A stretch of 64,000 bases of DNA, taken from assembly GCA_903835235.1 (NCBI GenBank), contig CAILMF010000054.1, positions 1 to 64,000 of the forward strand, in the 5' to 3' direction. The DNA comes from an uncultured Rhodospirillales bacterium. GTDB taxonomy: Bacteria; Pseudomonadota; Alphaproteobacteria; Acetobacterales; Acetobacteraceae. The position numbers and the translations under genes were made by a program. Below, in pieces: positions 47,988-56,626 of the stretch (position 1 is the stretch's first letter; every line of letters starts with the position of its first letter). The notes beneath the pieces are model-generated. The model was not told the DNA's origin. It ran no database searches and was given only the letters and a program-made list of their open reading frames with translations.

Positions 47988-48073
47988 CGACGCCGCCGCG
48001 GGGCGTAACCGCCCCTTGCGGCGCGCCGGGCGACGCCGCCGCGGGGCGTAACCACCCCTTGCGGCGCGCCGGG
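47988..48073. repeat. 43-bp tandem duplication
   Basis: Positions 47988-48030 and 48031-48073 differ at one base (G to A). The unit contains GGGGCG-TAAC-CGCCCC, so each copy, or only copy 1 with full pairing, can form a hairpin. It lies in the 240-base divergent gap between the efflux adaptor and the SMP-30 gene. Confidence 0.9.
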
Positions 48074-48093
48074 GGTGCGGGCAGCCTGGGTGC

Positions 48094-48999
48094 ATGTGGC
48101 CTCCTCCTCCGCGCGAAATCCCCGTCCGCCTGTTCTCCCGTATGCCGGAGAAGGACCGCCGCCTGCGGCGCAGCCCCTGGGCGGATCACAACCGCGCGGG
48201 GCAACCGGTGGACAGCTTCCTGGAAGGCCCGGCCTTCGATGCGTCCGGGCAGTTCCATGTCGTCGACATCCCCAATGGCCGCGTCTTCCGCGTCGGCCCC
48301 ACCCATTGGCATGTGGTGGCGGAATATGACGGCTGGCCGAACGGCATGAAGGCTGGCCCGGTGAACGGCGCCCATGCCGGGGAACTTCTGGTGGCGGACT
48401 ACCGCCATGGCCTGCTCAGCCTGGACCCGCAGACCGGCGCCATGGCCCCGGTTCTGGAGACGGTGATGAGCGAAGGCTTCAAGGGCCTGAACGACCTGGT
48501 GCTGCACCAGGACGGCAGCATCCTGTTCACCGACCAGGGGCAGAGCGGCCTGCAGGACCCGTCAGGTAAGGTCTGGCGGCTATGGCCGGACGGGCGGATC
48601 GACAAGCTGATCAACAACGGCCCCAGCCCCAATGGCGTGGCACTGAACCGGGCGCAGACCCATTGCTACGTGGCCATGACCCGCAGCTGCGAGGTCTGGC
48701 GCTTCGCGCTCCGCCCGGATGCCATTGTGGGCAAGGCCAATTGCTTCTTCCGCGTGCCCGCCGGCACCAGCGGGCCGGACGGCATGGCGGTGGATGCGCA
48801 TGACCGGCTGTTCATCGCCAACCCCGGCCATGGCCAGGTCTGGGGCGTGAATGCCCATGGCCACTGCGTGCTGCGGCTGGACTGCACCGGCTTCGGCACC
48901 CACCCGACCAATGTCGCCTTCGCGCCCGATGGCACCACGCTGCTGATCACCGAGAGCGGCACCGGCAGCGTGCTGGCGGCGGAGATTCCGGCGCCCTGA
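48094..48999 (+). CDS. SMP-30/gluconolactonase family protein
   Basis: A 301-aa six-bladed beta-propeller of the SMP-30/gluconolaconase/LRE-like group, which hydrolyses lactones using a bound divalent metal. The early metal-ligand Glu lies in FLEGPAFD near residue 43, the central NDLVLHQDGSILFTDQG near residue 131 carries the conserved Asn-Asp pair, and SGPDGMAVD near residue 228 supplies a later ligand. No signal peptide. It precedes the Bug protein and CoA-transferase genes but is separated by an operator-like region. Confidence 0.88.
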   Translation: MWPPPPREIPVRLFSRMPEKDRRLRRSPWADHNRAGQPVDSFLEGPAFDASGQFHVVDIPNGRVFRVGPTHWHVVAEYDGWPNGMKAGPVNGAHAGELLVADYRHGLLSLDPQTGAMAPVLETVMSEGFKGLNDLVLHQDGSILFTDQGQSGLQDPSGKVWRLWPDGRIDKLINNGPSPNGVALNRAQTHCYVAMTRSCEVWRFALRPDAIVGKANCFFRVPAGTSGPDGMAVDAHDRLFIANPGHGQVWGVNAHGHCVLRLDCTGFGTHPTNVAFAPDGTTLLITESGTGSVLAAEIPAP

Positions 49000-49081
49000 G
49001 GAGTTGGATTCTGCCGCGCCCTGGCGGAGGCCGACACTCCCGCGCCCTTGTCGGGGCGACGGGCTTTCCGATTGACCCGGC

Positions 49082-49106
49082 GCAAGCTCGGGGGCCATAA
49101 GCTTGC
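49082..49106. other. Inverted repeat upstream of the Bug gene
   Basis: GCAAGCT (49082-49088) and AGCTTGC (49100-49106) form a 7-bp inverted repeat with an 11-base spacer, just after the SMP-30 gene and before the operator-like palindrome. It could be a weak terminator or a protein site. Confidence 0.4.
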
Positions 49107-49113
49107 ACGAAGA

Positions 49114-49139
49114 ACAGAAATAAATTCTGTCAGACAGAA
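49114..49139. promoter_or_regulatory. Operator-like overlapping palindromes
   Basis: Three half-sites alternate: ACAGAA (49114-49119), TTCTGT (49125-49130), ACAGAA (49134-49139). The last two make the perfect 15-bp palindrome TTCTGTCAGACAGAA, whose TGTC-A-GACA core resembles GntR/FadR-type operators. It is strikingly AT-rich for this genome and lies between the SMP-30 gene and the Bug gene, 3 bases before the ribosome site. Confidence 0.6.
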
Positions 49140-49154
49140 ATAGGAGCCCGCGCC

Positions 49155-50138
49155 ATGCACCGCCGCCACCTGCTCGCCGCGCCCTTGGCGCTGCCGGCGC
49201 TCGCCACCCCGGCCCGCGCCCCCCATGCCCAGGACGCCCCTTGGCCCAACCGCCCGGTAAAGGTGGTGATGCCCTATGCCGCGGGCGGCCCCACCGACGT
49301 GATCTGCCGCCTGCTCTGCGACCGCCTCTCCCAGCGGCTGCCCAACCGCTTCGTGGTGGAAACCCGCACCGGCGCCGGCGGCAATATCGGCGCCAGCGTG
49401 GTCGCCAAGGCCGTGGGGGATGGCTACAGCCTGCTGTTCAGCAATATCGGCCTGGCCGTGGTCCGCGCGCTTTATGCCAGCCTGGACTACGACCCCACGC
49501 GCGACCTGAAGCCGGTGACGATCCTGGCGGAAAGCCCGATGGTGCTGCTGGTGCCGCCCAATGCGCCGTGGCGCACGCTGGCCGAGTTCATCGCGGAAGC
49601 CCGGGCCAATCCCGGCAAGCTGAGCTACGTCTCGGCCGGTGGCGGCGGCGCGCTGCAACTGGTGACGCTGCTCTTCCTGAAGGCCGCGGGGGTGCGGATG
49701 GAGGAGATTGCCTATCGCGGCAGCGCGCCCGCCGTGCCGGACCTGGCGGCGGGCACCGTCAGCATGATGTACGACGCCGGCGCGACCGGGTTTTCGCTGG
49801 CCCGCAACGGCCAGGCCCGCGCGCTGGCGGTGTCCTCGCCGCAGCGCAGCCCGGTGATGCCGGAGGTACCGACCATGGCGGAATCCGGCCTGCCGGACGC
49901 CACCTTCTCGGTCTGGCAGGCCTTCTTCGCGCCCGCGTCCACGCCGGACGCGCTGGTGGCGCAGTTGCAGCGCGAGATCGCCGCCGTGCTGGCGGAACCC
50001 GCCGTGCGCGCCCGCCTGGTGGAGATGGGCGCCGAACGCATCATCGGCACTCCGCCGGCGGAGGCCCAGGCCTTCGTTGCCGCCGAGTTCACCCGTTGGG
50101 AAAACCTGCTGCGCGATGCCGGGATCAAGCCGCAATGA
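49155..50138 (+). CDS. Bug family tripartite tricarboxylate transporter substrate-binding protein
   Basis: A 327-aa periplasmic carboxylate-binding protein. The signal peptide covers about residues 1-26 (RRHLLAAPLALPA). Family features are YAAGGPTDVICRLL near residue 42, the GAGGNIGASVVAK loop near residue 73 and YRGSAPAVPDL near residue 187. An AGGAG site lies 8 bases before the ATG. It is coupled to the CoA-transferase gene by a 4-base overlap, so the imported acid is probably activated as a CoA thioester. No TctAB genes are present. Confidence 0.92.
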   Translation: MHRRHLLAAPLALPALATPARAPHAQDAPWPNRPVKVVMPYAAGGPTDVICRLLCDRLSQRLPNRFVVETRTGAGGNIGASVVAKAVGDGYSLLFSNIGLAVVRALYASLDYDPTRDLKPVTILAESPMVLLVPPNAPWRTLAEFIAEARANPGKLSYVSAGGGGALQLVTLLFLKAAGVRMEEIAYRGSAPAVPDLAAGTVSMMYDAGATGFSLARNGQARALAVSSPQRSPVMPEVPTMAESGLPDATFSVWQAFFAPASTPDALVAQLQREIAAVLAEPAVRARLVEMGAERIIGTPPAEAQAFVAAEFTRWENLLRDAGIKPQ

Positions 50139-51319
50139 GTGCGCCGACGCCGCTCGCTGGCCTGAAAGTGGTCGAGTTCACCCACATGGTGATGGGCCCG
50201 ACCACCGGCATGGTGCTGGCGGACCTCGGCGCCGAGGTGGTGAAGGTGGAACCGGCACCCAACGGCGACAGCACGCGCACGCTGACCGGCAGCGGCACCG
50301 GCTTCTATGCCGCCAGCCAGCGCAACCGGCAGAGCCTGTGCGTGGACATGAAGACGCCGGAAGGCATGGCGCTGGTGCAGAAGCTGGTCGCCGGCGCCGA
50401 TATCCTCATCGAGAATTTCCGCCCCGGCGCCATGGCCAAGCTGGGCCTGGGGTGGGAGGCGCTGCATGCCGCCCACCCACGCCTGATCTACTGTTCCTGC
50501 AAGGGCTTCCTGCCCGGGCCGTACGAGTCGCGCGTGGCGCTGGACGAGGTGGTGCAGATGATGGGCGGCCTGGCCTACATGACCGGGCTGCCTGGCCGGC
50601 CCATGCGCGCGGGATCCTCGGTCATCGACATCATGGGCGGCATGGCCGCTTCCATCGCCATCCTGGCCGCGGTGACGGAGCGGACGACGACAGGGCAGGG
50701 CCGCTACGTCGAAGCCGGGCTGTTCGAGACCGTGGCCATGCTGATGAGCCAGCACATGGCGCAGGCCGCCATCACCGGGGTGGAACCCCCGCCAATGAGC
50801 ACGCGCCTGCCGGCCTGGCCGGTCTACGACGTTTTTGATTGTGCCGATGGCGGCCAGCTTTTCGTCGGCGTGGTGACGGACACCCAATGGCCCGCCTTCT
50901 GCGACGCCTTCGGGCTGGCGGCGCTGAAGAACGACCCCAGCCTGGCCAACAAGAACCAGCGGGTGCAGCAGCGCGACCGCACCATCCCGGTGATATCAGC
51001 CGCGCTGGGCCGCTACACCAAGACCGAGCTGACCGCGAAGGTGGCCGCGCTGGGCCTGCCCTTCGCGCCGATCGGCCGCCCGGCCGAGCTGTTCGACGAC
51101 CCGCATTTGAACGCCGGCGGCGGCCTGGTGCCGCTGACCCTGCCGGATGGCCGCCAGGTGAAGCTGCCGGCGCTGCCGATGGCCTTCGACGGCCAGCGGC
51201 CGGGGTTGCGGCGTGACCTGGCCAGGCCCGGCCAGGACAATGCCGGTATAGCCGCGGCGCTGGGCTACAGCGCGGCCGAGGTGGCGGCGCTGCGGCAGAT
51301 GGGCGTGCTGGCGGGTTAG
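50135..51319 (+). CDS. CaiB/BaiF family CoA-transferase
   Basis: A 394-aa class III CoA-transferase moving CoA between carboxylic acids. The N-terminal KVVEFTHMVMGPTTGMVLADLGAE is a textbook family start, followed by VKVEPAP. The catalytic Asp is most likely in the SSVIDIMGGMAAS segment near residue 165. It overlaps the Bug gene and is convergent with the Mpo1-like gene, their stop codons overlapping by a few bases. Confidence 0.92.
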   Translation: MSAPTPLAGLKVVEFTHMVMGPTTGMVLADLGAEVVKVEPAPNGDSTRTLTGSGTGFYAASQRNRQSLCVDMKTPEGMALVQKLVAGADILIENFRPGAMAKLGLGWEALHAAHPRLIYCSCKGFLPGPYESRVALDEVVQMMGGLAYMTGLPGRPMRAGSSVIDIMGGMAASIAILAAVTERTTTGQGRYVEAGLFETVAMLMSQHMAQAAITGVEPPPMSTRLPAWPVYDVFDCADGGQLFVGVVTDTQWPAFCDAFGLAALKNDPSLANKNQRVQQRDRTIPVISAALGRYTKTELTAKVAALGLPFAPIGRPAELFDDPHLNAGGGLVPLTLPDGRQVKLPALPMAFDGQRPGLRRDLARPGQDNAGIAAALGYSAAEVAALRQMGVLAG

Positions 51320-51825
51320 CCCCGCCCAGCCCCGGCGAAATCGCCCATCCGCAGCCGGCTGGCCACCTGCTTGCGCAGTTCGTCGCGCATCCCCAGCGCG
51401 AAGGCGGCTTCCGCCAGCAGGAAGATCGGCGAGACCACCGTCTGGAACAGGTTGTCCAGCAGGGCCGGGCGGTTGCCCTCGATGCGATGCCCCAGCAGCT
51501 GGATCGCCCAGCCGCCCAGGAAGGCCACGGCGAAGACCCCCCAGGTCACCAATGGCGCCGCCCCGGCCAGCGCATCCGCGCCCCACAGCAGCAGCAGCGC
51601 CGGCACCACCATGGCCAGGCCCAGCCGCAGGTCCAGCATCAGGTAGTAGAGGCCGCAGATCGCCACCAGGCCCATGGCCGGCGTCAGCCCCTGCCACCGC
51701 GGCACCGAAAGCGCCAGCAACACGGCGAAGATGATCAGCGGCACGCCGACATAATGCGTCGCCCGGTTGCGCGGGTCGCGGTGATAGGCGCCATAGCTGG
51801 CCATGTGGTCGGACAGGCTGCGCAT
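51316..51825 (-). CDS. Mpo1/DUF962 family membrane protein
   Basis: A 169-aa integral membrane protein of the Mpo1 (DUF962, YGL010w-like) family, whose yeast member is a 2-hydroxy fatty acid dioxygenase. Conserved features are present: SYGAYHRDPRNRATHYVGVP at residues 10-29 with its histidines, four or so hydrophobic segments, and GWAIQLLGHRIEGNRPALL near residue 105. A role in fatty acid alpha-oxidation is inferred from the family only. It precedes the MFS gene in the minus-strand direction of the cluster. Confidence 0.85.
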   Translation of the reverse strand: MRSLSDHMASYGAYHRDPRNRATHYVGVPLIIFAVLLALSVPRWQGLTPAMGLVAICGLYYLMLDLRLGLAMVVPALLLLWGADALAGAAPLVTWGVFAVAFLGGWAIQLLGHRIEGNRPALLDNLFQTVVSPIFLLAEAAFALGMRDELRKQVASRLRMGDFAGAGRG

Positions 51826-51852
51826 CCAGGGTCTCCGTCGGGAGCGCCTATT

Positions 51853-53037
51853 CTACCGCTGCACGCGCGGTTGCAGCATCACGAAGCCGCCGGTGCAGAC
51901 CAGCAGCGCCACCGCGAAGGTCAGCAACCCCGCCGCCGTGCCACCGAACCCCGCGGCCACGCCGCTCAGCGCCTGCAATATCGCCGCGCCGCCGAAGAAG
52001 GCGATGTTGTTGGCCGAAAGCGCGCGGCCGGTCTGCGCCTCCGGCACCGCGGCACGCACCAGGCTGAACACGATGATCTGGCTGCACAGCGCCAGGCCGA
52101 AGATGCTCAGCGTCAGCACGTCCCACCAAGGCGGCAGGTCCGCGCCGGCCACCATGGCAACCAGCATCAGTCCGGCGATGATGTGCCCGGCCGCCAGCAG
52201 GAAGATCCGGTGTGGCCAGACCCGCGCCAGCCAGCCATTCAGCATCGGCCCGACGATGACGGTGATGGTGTAGATCAGCAGCACATTGCCGGCGGAGACC
52301 CGGGACAGCCCCTTCTCCTCCATCAGCCACGGCCCGCCCCACAGCGCCCGCACGCCGAACTGGCCGGCGAAGCTGGCGAAGGCCAGCACCATCACCGGCC
52401 GCAGCGCCGGGCTGACCAGCAGGGCCAGCACCTGCCGCGCGTCCTGCCACAGCGTCGGTCGGGCCGCATTGCGGGCCGCGGGCAGCCGCGGCACGCCCAG
52501 CGCCACCAGCGCCGCCACCAGCAGCGCGAAGCCGGCACAGGCAACATAGCCGGCGCGCCAGCCCTGCCAGTCCACCAGCAGCGCCAGCGGACTGGCCGAA
52601 AGCAGCATGCCGGAATTGCCGATACCCTGGGTAATGCCGCTCCACAGCGCGAAGCGCGGCGCGTCCATGGTGCGGGAGGCGAAGGTCAGCGGGCACATCA
52701 TCATGCCAGAGCAGGAGAACCCAAGCACCACCTGGCCCAGCAGCATCACGCCGGTGCCCGGCGCCACTGCCGCCAGCAGGCTGCCGAGCACGCCGAGCAG
52801 CAGAAGCACGAGTGAGGTCGGCCGCACGCCCCAGCGGTCCAGCCCCACCCCCACCGGCAGCATGGCCAGGGCGAAGGCGAAGGGGAACACGCCGGTCAGC
52901 TGCGCCAGGCCCTCCGGGCCAATGCCCAGGTCGCGTTGCAGCACATCGGCCGCCAGCGCCGGCAGCGTGCGGACCATGTTGGAGAACACATGGCCCATCG
53001 TCAGGATGACGAGGACCACCGCAATCGGCAGTTTCAC
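51853..53037 (-). CDS. MFS transporter
   Basis: A 394-aa major facilitator superfamily protein with about 12 hydrophobic segments and a long central loop near residues 190-205. The MFS signature in the loop between helices 2 and 3 reads GVGLDRWGVRP near residue 63. The best start is GTG at 53037, only 5 bases after the upstream oxidase stop, since no ATG lies before the first helix. Direction and substrate are unknown; co-transcription with the FAD-linked oxidase suggests a hydroxy acid. Confidence 0.85.
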   Translation of the reverse strand: MKLPIAVVLVILTMGHVFSNMVRTLPALAADVLQRDLGIGPEGLAQLTGVFPFAFALAMLPVGVGLDRWGVRPTSLVLLLLGVLGSLLAAVAPGTGVMLLGQVVLGFSCSGMMMCPLTFASRTMDAPRFALWSGITQGIGNSGMLLSASPLALLVDWQGWRAGYVACAGFALLVAALVALGVPRLPAARNAARPTLWQDARQVLALLVSPALRPVMVLAFASFAGQFGVRALWGGPWLMEEKGLSRVSAGNVLLIYTITVIVGPMLNGWLARVWPHRIFLLAAGHIIAGLMLVAMVAGADLPPWWDVLTLSIFGLALCSQIIVFSLVRAAVPEAQTGRALSANNIAFFGGAAILQALSGVAAGFGGTAAGLLTFAVALLVCTGGFVMLQPRVQR

Positions 53038-53042
53038 AGGCG

Positions 53043-54434
53043 TCAGTTCCGGAACATCTTGCCCGGATTGAGGATGCCCTTTGGGTCCAGCGTCTGCTTG
53101 ATGCTGCGCATCACCGCCAGCGCTTCCGGCCCGTGCTCCAGCTCCAGGAACTCGCGCTTGCCGATGCCGATGCCGTGCTCGCCGCTGCACGTGCCGCCCA
53201 GCTTCAGCGCGCGATGCACGATGGCCTTGTCCAACTCCCAGGCGCGTTCCAGCGCGGCGGGGTCCTTGTCGTCCACCAGGATCACGGTGTGGAAGTTGCC
53301 GTCGCCGACATGGCCGCAGATCGGCGCGGTCAGGCCGCTGGCGAGAATATCCTGCTTCGCCCCCAGCAGGGCTTCGTCGAGGCGAGAGATCGGCACGCAG
53401 ACATCCGTGGCGATGCCGCGCTTGCCAGGCTCCAGCGCGATGGCGGCCCAATAGGCGTCGTGCCGCGCCTTCCACAGCTTGTTGCGGGTCTCGGCGTCGG
53501 TGGCCCAGGCGAAGCCTTTCCCGCCATTGTCGGCGGCGATGGCCTGGACCATTTCGGCCTGCTCCTTCACCCCGGCCTCGGTGCCGTGGAATTCCAGGAA
53601 CAGGCAGGGCGTCGGGGCATAGCCCTCAAGCTTGGAATAGCTGATGCAGGCGGCCATCTGCACCTCGTCCACCAGTTCCATCCGCGCCACCGGCACGCCA
53701 ACCTGAAGCGTCTGGATGACGGTATCCACCGCGCCCTTCAGCGTCTCGAACTGGCACACCGCGGCCGAGGTTGCCTCGGGGATGCCGTGCAGCCGCAGCC
53801 GGATCTTGGTGATGATGCCGAGCGTGCCCTCGCTGCCGATCATCAGCCGGGTCAGGTCATAGCCGTTGCTGGCCTTCCGCGCCCGCGACCCGGTGTTGAT
53901 GACCCGCCCATCCGCGAGCACCACTTCAAGGGAAAGCACGTTTTCTTTGATGGTGCCGTAGCGCACCGCGTTGGTGCCACTGGCCCGCGTGGCGCACATG
54001 CCGCCGATGGTGCAGACGCTGCCGGGATCGACCGGGAAGAACATGCCCTGGTCGCGCAGGTATTCGTTCAGCTGCTGCCGGGTCACGCCCGGCTCGATCA
54101 GGCAGTCCAGGTCTTCGGCGGAGACGTCCAGCACGTTGTTCATGCGGGAAAGGTCGATGCTGAGGCCGCCGCGCACCGGGTTCACATGGCCTTCCAGGCT
54201 GGTGCCGGCGCCGAACGGCACCACCGGCACCCCGTGCTGCGCGCACAGCGTCACCAGCGCCGCCACTTCCTCGGTATTGGTGGGGAAGGCCACCGCGTCG
54301 GGCAGGGTGGGGGTGGTGGTGTCCTCGCCGCGGCTATGCTGCTCGCGCAGTGCGCTCGCGGTGGCCAGGCGGTCGCCCAGCAGGGCGCGGGCGGCGGCGA
54401 TCACGGACTCGGCGGCGGTCGGCATGGCGGTCAT
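53043..54434 (-). CDS. FAD-linked oxidase (GlcD/D-lactate dehydrogenase type)
   Basis: A 463-aa cytoplasmic PCMH-type flavoenzyme oxidising a 2-hydroxy acid such as glycolate or D-lactate. The FAD-binding VVPFGAGTSLEGH is near residue 70 and DPGSVCTIGGMCATRASG near residue 132. The C-terminal domain has GHVGDGNFH and the SGEHGIGIGKREF signature. The start at 54434 has an AAGGA site. GlcE and GlcF partners are absent, which favours a D-lactate dehydrogenase-like single-subunit enzyme. Confidence 0.9.
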   Translation of the reverse strand: MTAMPTAAESVIAAARALLGDRLATASALREQHSRGEDTTTPTLPDAVAFPTNTEEVAALVTLCAQHGVPVVPFGAGTSLEGHVNPVRGGLSIDLSRMNNVLDVSAEDLDCLIEPGVTRQQLNEYLRDQGMFFPVDPGSVCTIGGMCATRASGTNAVRYGTIKENVLSLEVVLADGRVINTGSRARKASNGYDLTRLMIGSEGTLGIITKIRLRLHGIPEATSAAVCQFETLKGAVDTVIQTLQVGVPVARMELVDEVQMAACISYSKLEGYAPTPCLFLEFHGTEAGVKEQAEMVQAIAADNGGKGFAWATDAETRNKLWKARHDAYWAAIALEPGKRGIATDVCVPISRLDEALLGAKQDILASGLTAPICGHVGDGNFHTVILVDDKDPAALERAWELDKAIVHRALKLGGTCSGEHGIGIGKREFLELEHGPEALAVMRSIKQTLDPKGILNPGKMFRN

Positions 54435-54489
54435 GGCGGTTCCTTCCCTGGCTGGCCTATAACCCCTGCACCACAGAAGGGAAGCTCCC

Positions 54490-55020
54490 ATGCGTCGTTG
54501 CCTGCCTGTCATGGTCCTGCGGGCATTGTTCGCCGCCACCGCCGCCTTCGTCACCCCCGCCCGGGCGCAGATGGACTACAGCGCCATGGAAGGCGCCTGG
54601 CGCCGCAGCTTCCCCAACCAGGACGGCAATGGCCGGCGGATCACCAGTGAGAACATCCTGGAGATTGTCCGCGTCACCGACGACACCGCCTATATCCGCA
54701 TCAGGCTGCAATTCGCCAATGGCCACCAATGCAACAGCTGGGGCATCGCCCGGGCCGAGGAGGACCAGCTGGTCTATCGCCGCCCGGCGCAGCCCGGCCA
54801 ACCCGGCTGCGTGCTGCAGGTGCGGATGCGCGCCGGCGGCATGACCCTGACCGACGTGGGCGGCCACTGCCAGGCCACCGACTGCGGCGCCCGCGGCAGC
54901 TATGACGGCGAGGCCTTCCCGCTGGAATCGCGCCGGCGCATCACCTACCTCGACCGCCTGCGCGCGGGGCAGGAATACCGCGACGCCCTGGCCGAATTCC
55001 CGCGCAGCCCGCGCCGCTGA
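54490..55020 (+). CDS. Hypothetical secreted protein
   Basis: A 176-aa protein with a signal peptide (residues 1-26, ending PARAQ) and a predicted periplasmic or extracellular domain rich in beta strands. Four cysteines (in HQCNSW, PGCVLQ, GHCQATDCG) could form two disulphides. No family is recognised. It stands alone between the divergent oxidase gene and the aldolase gene. Confidence 0.72.
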   Translation: MRRCLPVMVLRALFAATAAFVTPARAQMDYSAMEGAWRRSFPNQDGNGRRITSENILEIVRVTDDTAYIRIRLQFANGHQCNSWGIARAEEDQLVYRRPAQPGQPGCVLQVRMRAGGMTLTDVGGHCQATDCGARGSYDGEAFPLESRRRITYLDRLRAGQEYRDALAEFPRSPRR

Positions 55021-55093
55021 GGCGCCAGTTTGCCCTGGGCGCGAACTGCTATAGCATCCCGCGCCACAACCGCATCCCAGGGGGAGAGAAACG

Positions 55094-55858
55094 ATGGCGA
55101 ACAAGGTCAAGGAAGCGTGGAAGGCCGGCAAGGCCGTGGTCAATGGCTGGCTCGCCATCCCCAACGGCTTCAGCGCGGAAATGTACAGCCAGTGCGGCTG
55201 GGACAGCGTGACCGTGGACATGCAGCACGGGGTGCAGGACTACCTGTCCTGCGTCGCCTGCTTCCAGGGCATCCAGCTGGCCAATGGCCCGACGCCGATG
55301 GTCCGCGTGCCGTGGAATGAGCCGGGCATCATCGGCAAGGTGCTGGACGCCGGCGCCTATGGCGTGATCTGCCCGATGATCAACACCGCCGCCGAGGCCG
55401 CCGCCTTGGTGCAGTACAGCAAGTACCCGCCACAGGGCACGCGCTCCAACGGCCCGATCCGCGCCGGCGTGTACGGTGAGGCCGGCGGCTACCAGAAGAC
55501 CGCGAACGAGAACATCCTGGTCATTCCGATGATCGAGACCAAGACCGCGATCGAGAACATCCAGTCGATCCTGGACGTGCCGGGCATCGACGGCATCTAC
55601 ATCGGCCCGTCGGACCTGTCCTTCAGCTACGGCAAGACCCCGAAGCTGGATGTCGAGGACAGCGAGATCCTGTCGATCTACGAGATGCTGCTGAAGGAAT
55701 GCGGCAAGCGCGGCATTGCCGCCGGCCTGCACAATGGCAGCCCGGCCTATGCCAACCGCATGATCAAGATGGGCTTCAAGCTGGTCACCATCAGCAACGA
55801 GGTCGGCATCATGATGAACGCCGCCACCGCGGCGGTGAAGACGGCGCGCGGCGAGTAA
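55094..55858 (+). CDS. HpcH/HpaI aldolase family protein, second copy
   Basis: A 254-aa class II aldolase of the 2,4-dihydroxyhept-2-ene-1,7-dioate aldolase group. VDMQHG near residue 42 and the metal-binding Glu and Asp in PMIETKTA and IGPSDLSFSYG are visible. A GGGGGAGAG site precedes the ATG. It stands alone, in contrast to the operonic homologue at 9669-10454, and the two differ clearly in sequence. Confidence 0.88.
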   Translation: MANKVKEAWKAGKAVVNGWLAIPNGFSAEMYSQCGWDSVTVDMQHGVQDYLSCVACFQGIQLANGPTPMVRVPWNEPGIIGKVLDAGAYGVICPMINTAAEAAALVQYSKYPPQGTRSNGPIRAGVYGEAGGYQKTANENILVIPMIETKTAIENIQSILDVPGIDGIYIGPSDLSFSYGKTPKLDVEDSEILSIYEMLLKECGKRGIAAGLHNGSPAYANRMIKMGFKLVTISNEVGIMMNAATAAVKTARGE

Positions 55859-55885
55859 GCTTCCCCCCGAGGTGATGCCTGGCGT

Positions 55886-56626
55886 TCAGCCCGGCACCAC
55901 CTCGGCCAGGAAGGCGTTGACCGCGGCCCAGGCCTCGGCGGCGCCGCTGGGGTTGCGGTCTGCCCGCAGCGTGGCGCTGCCGTGCAGGCCCTGGCGCGGG
56001 CGGAACTGCCGCTTCGGCGCGCCGGTCACGGCCGCCAGCAACCGCTCGGCGGCGGTGACCTCCTCGCCGTCGCTGGCGCTGGTGACGAAGGCCGGGCAGG
56101 CGCAGCGCGCCGCCGCGGCCCGCACGGAAATGCCGGAAAAATACTCGCCAGGCGAAAAACTCAGCAGCCCATTTACGGCCGGCCCGGCTTCGGCCGCCAG
56201 CAGGAAGACCAGCGCCGCCGAATAGCTGCTGCCCCACAGCAGCACCGGCCCGGCGGCGTCGCGCTGCCGCGCCCAGGCCAGCGCCGCACGCAAATCCGGC
56301 AGCGCCGCGGCATAGCCGGGGTCGCGGCCCAGGGCGGCCGCGGTCTCGTTGCGCTGGCCCCACAGCGTGCCGCCGGAACGCTGGTCGATGGCCAAACTAT
56401 CAAACCCCTGGCGCGCCAATTCCGGCTGGGTCGGAGCGTATTCGCCGCGATTGCTGCCGGCCATGTGGAACAGCAGCAGCGTGCCACGACGGCGTGCCAC
56501 GGCCGGCACCTGGGTGCCGAACACCTGCACGCCATCGGCCGCGCGCAGGCTCAGCGGCTCGGCGGCATGCGCCATCGCGGGTAGTGCCGCCAGCGCCAGC
56601 AGCGCGCGGCGTGGCAGCGCGCTCAT
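55886..56626 (-). CDS. Secreted alpha/beta hydrolase
   Basis: A 246-aa alpha/beta-hydrolase with a signal peptide (about residues 1-21, RRALLALAALPAMAHAA). The nucleophile elbow is WGSSYSA, with Ser134 as the likely catalytic serine, and the oxyanion-hole region LLLFHMAGSNRG is near residue 52. The catalytic His is probably in LHGSATL near the C-terminus. It overlaps the DUF1223 gene by 4 bases. Substrate unknown. Confidence 0.83.
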   Translation of the reverse strand: MSALPRRALLALAALPAMAHAAEPLSLRAADGVQVFGTQVPAVARRRGTLLLFHMAGSNRGEYAPTQPELARQGFDSLAIDQRSGGTLWGQRNETAAALGRDPGYAAALPDLRAALAWARQRDAAGPVLLWGSSYSAALVFLLAAEAGPAVNGLLSFSPGEYFSGISVRAAAARCACPAFVTSASDGEEVTAAERLLAAVTGAPKRQFRPRQGLHGSATLRADRNPSGAAEAWAAVNAFLAEVVPG

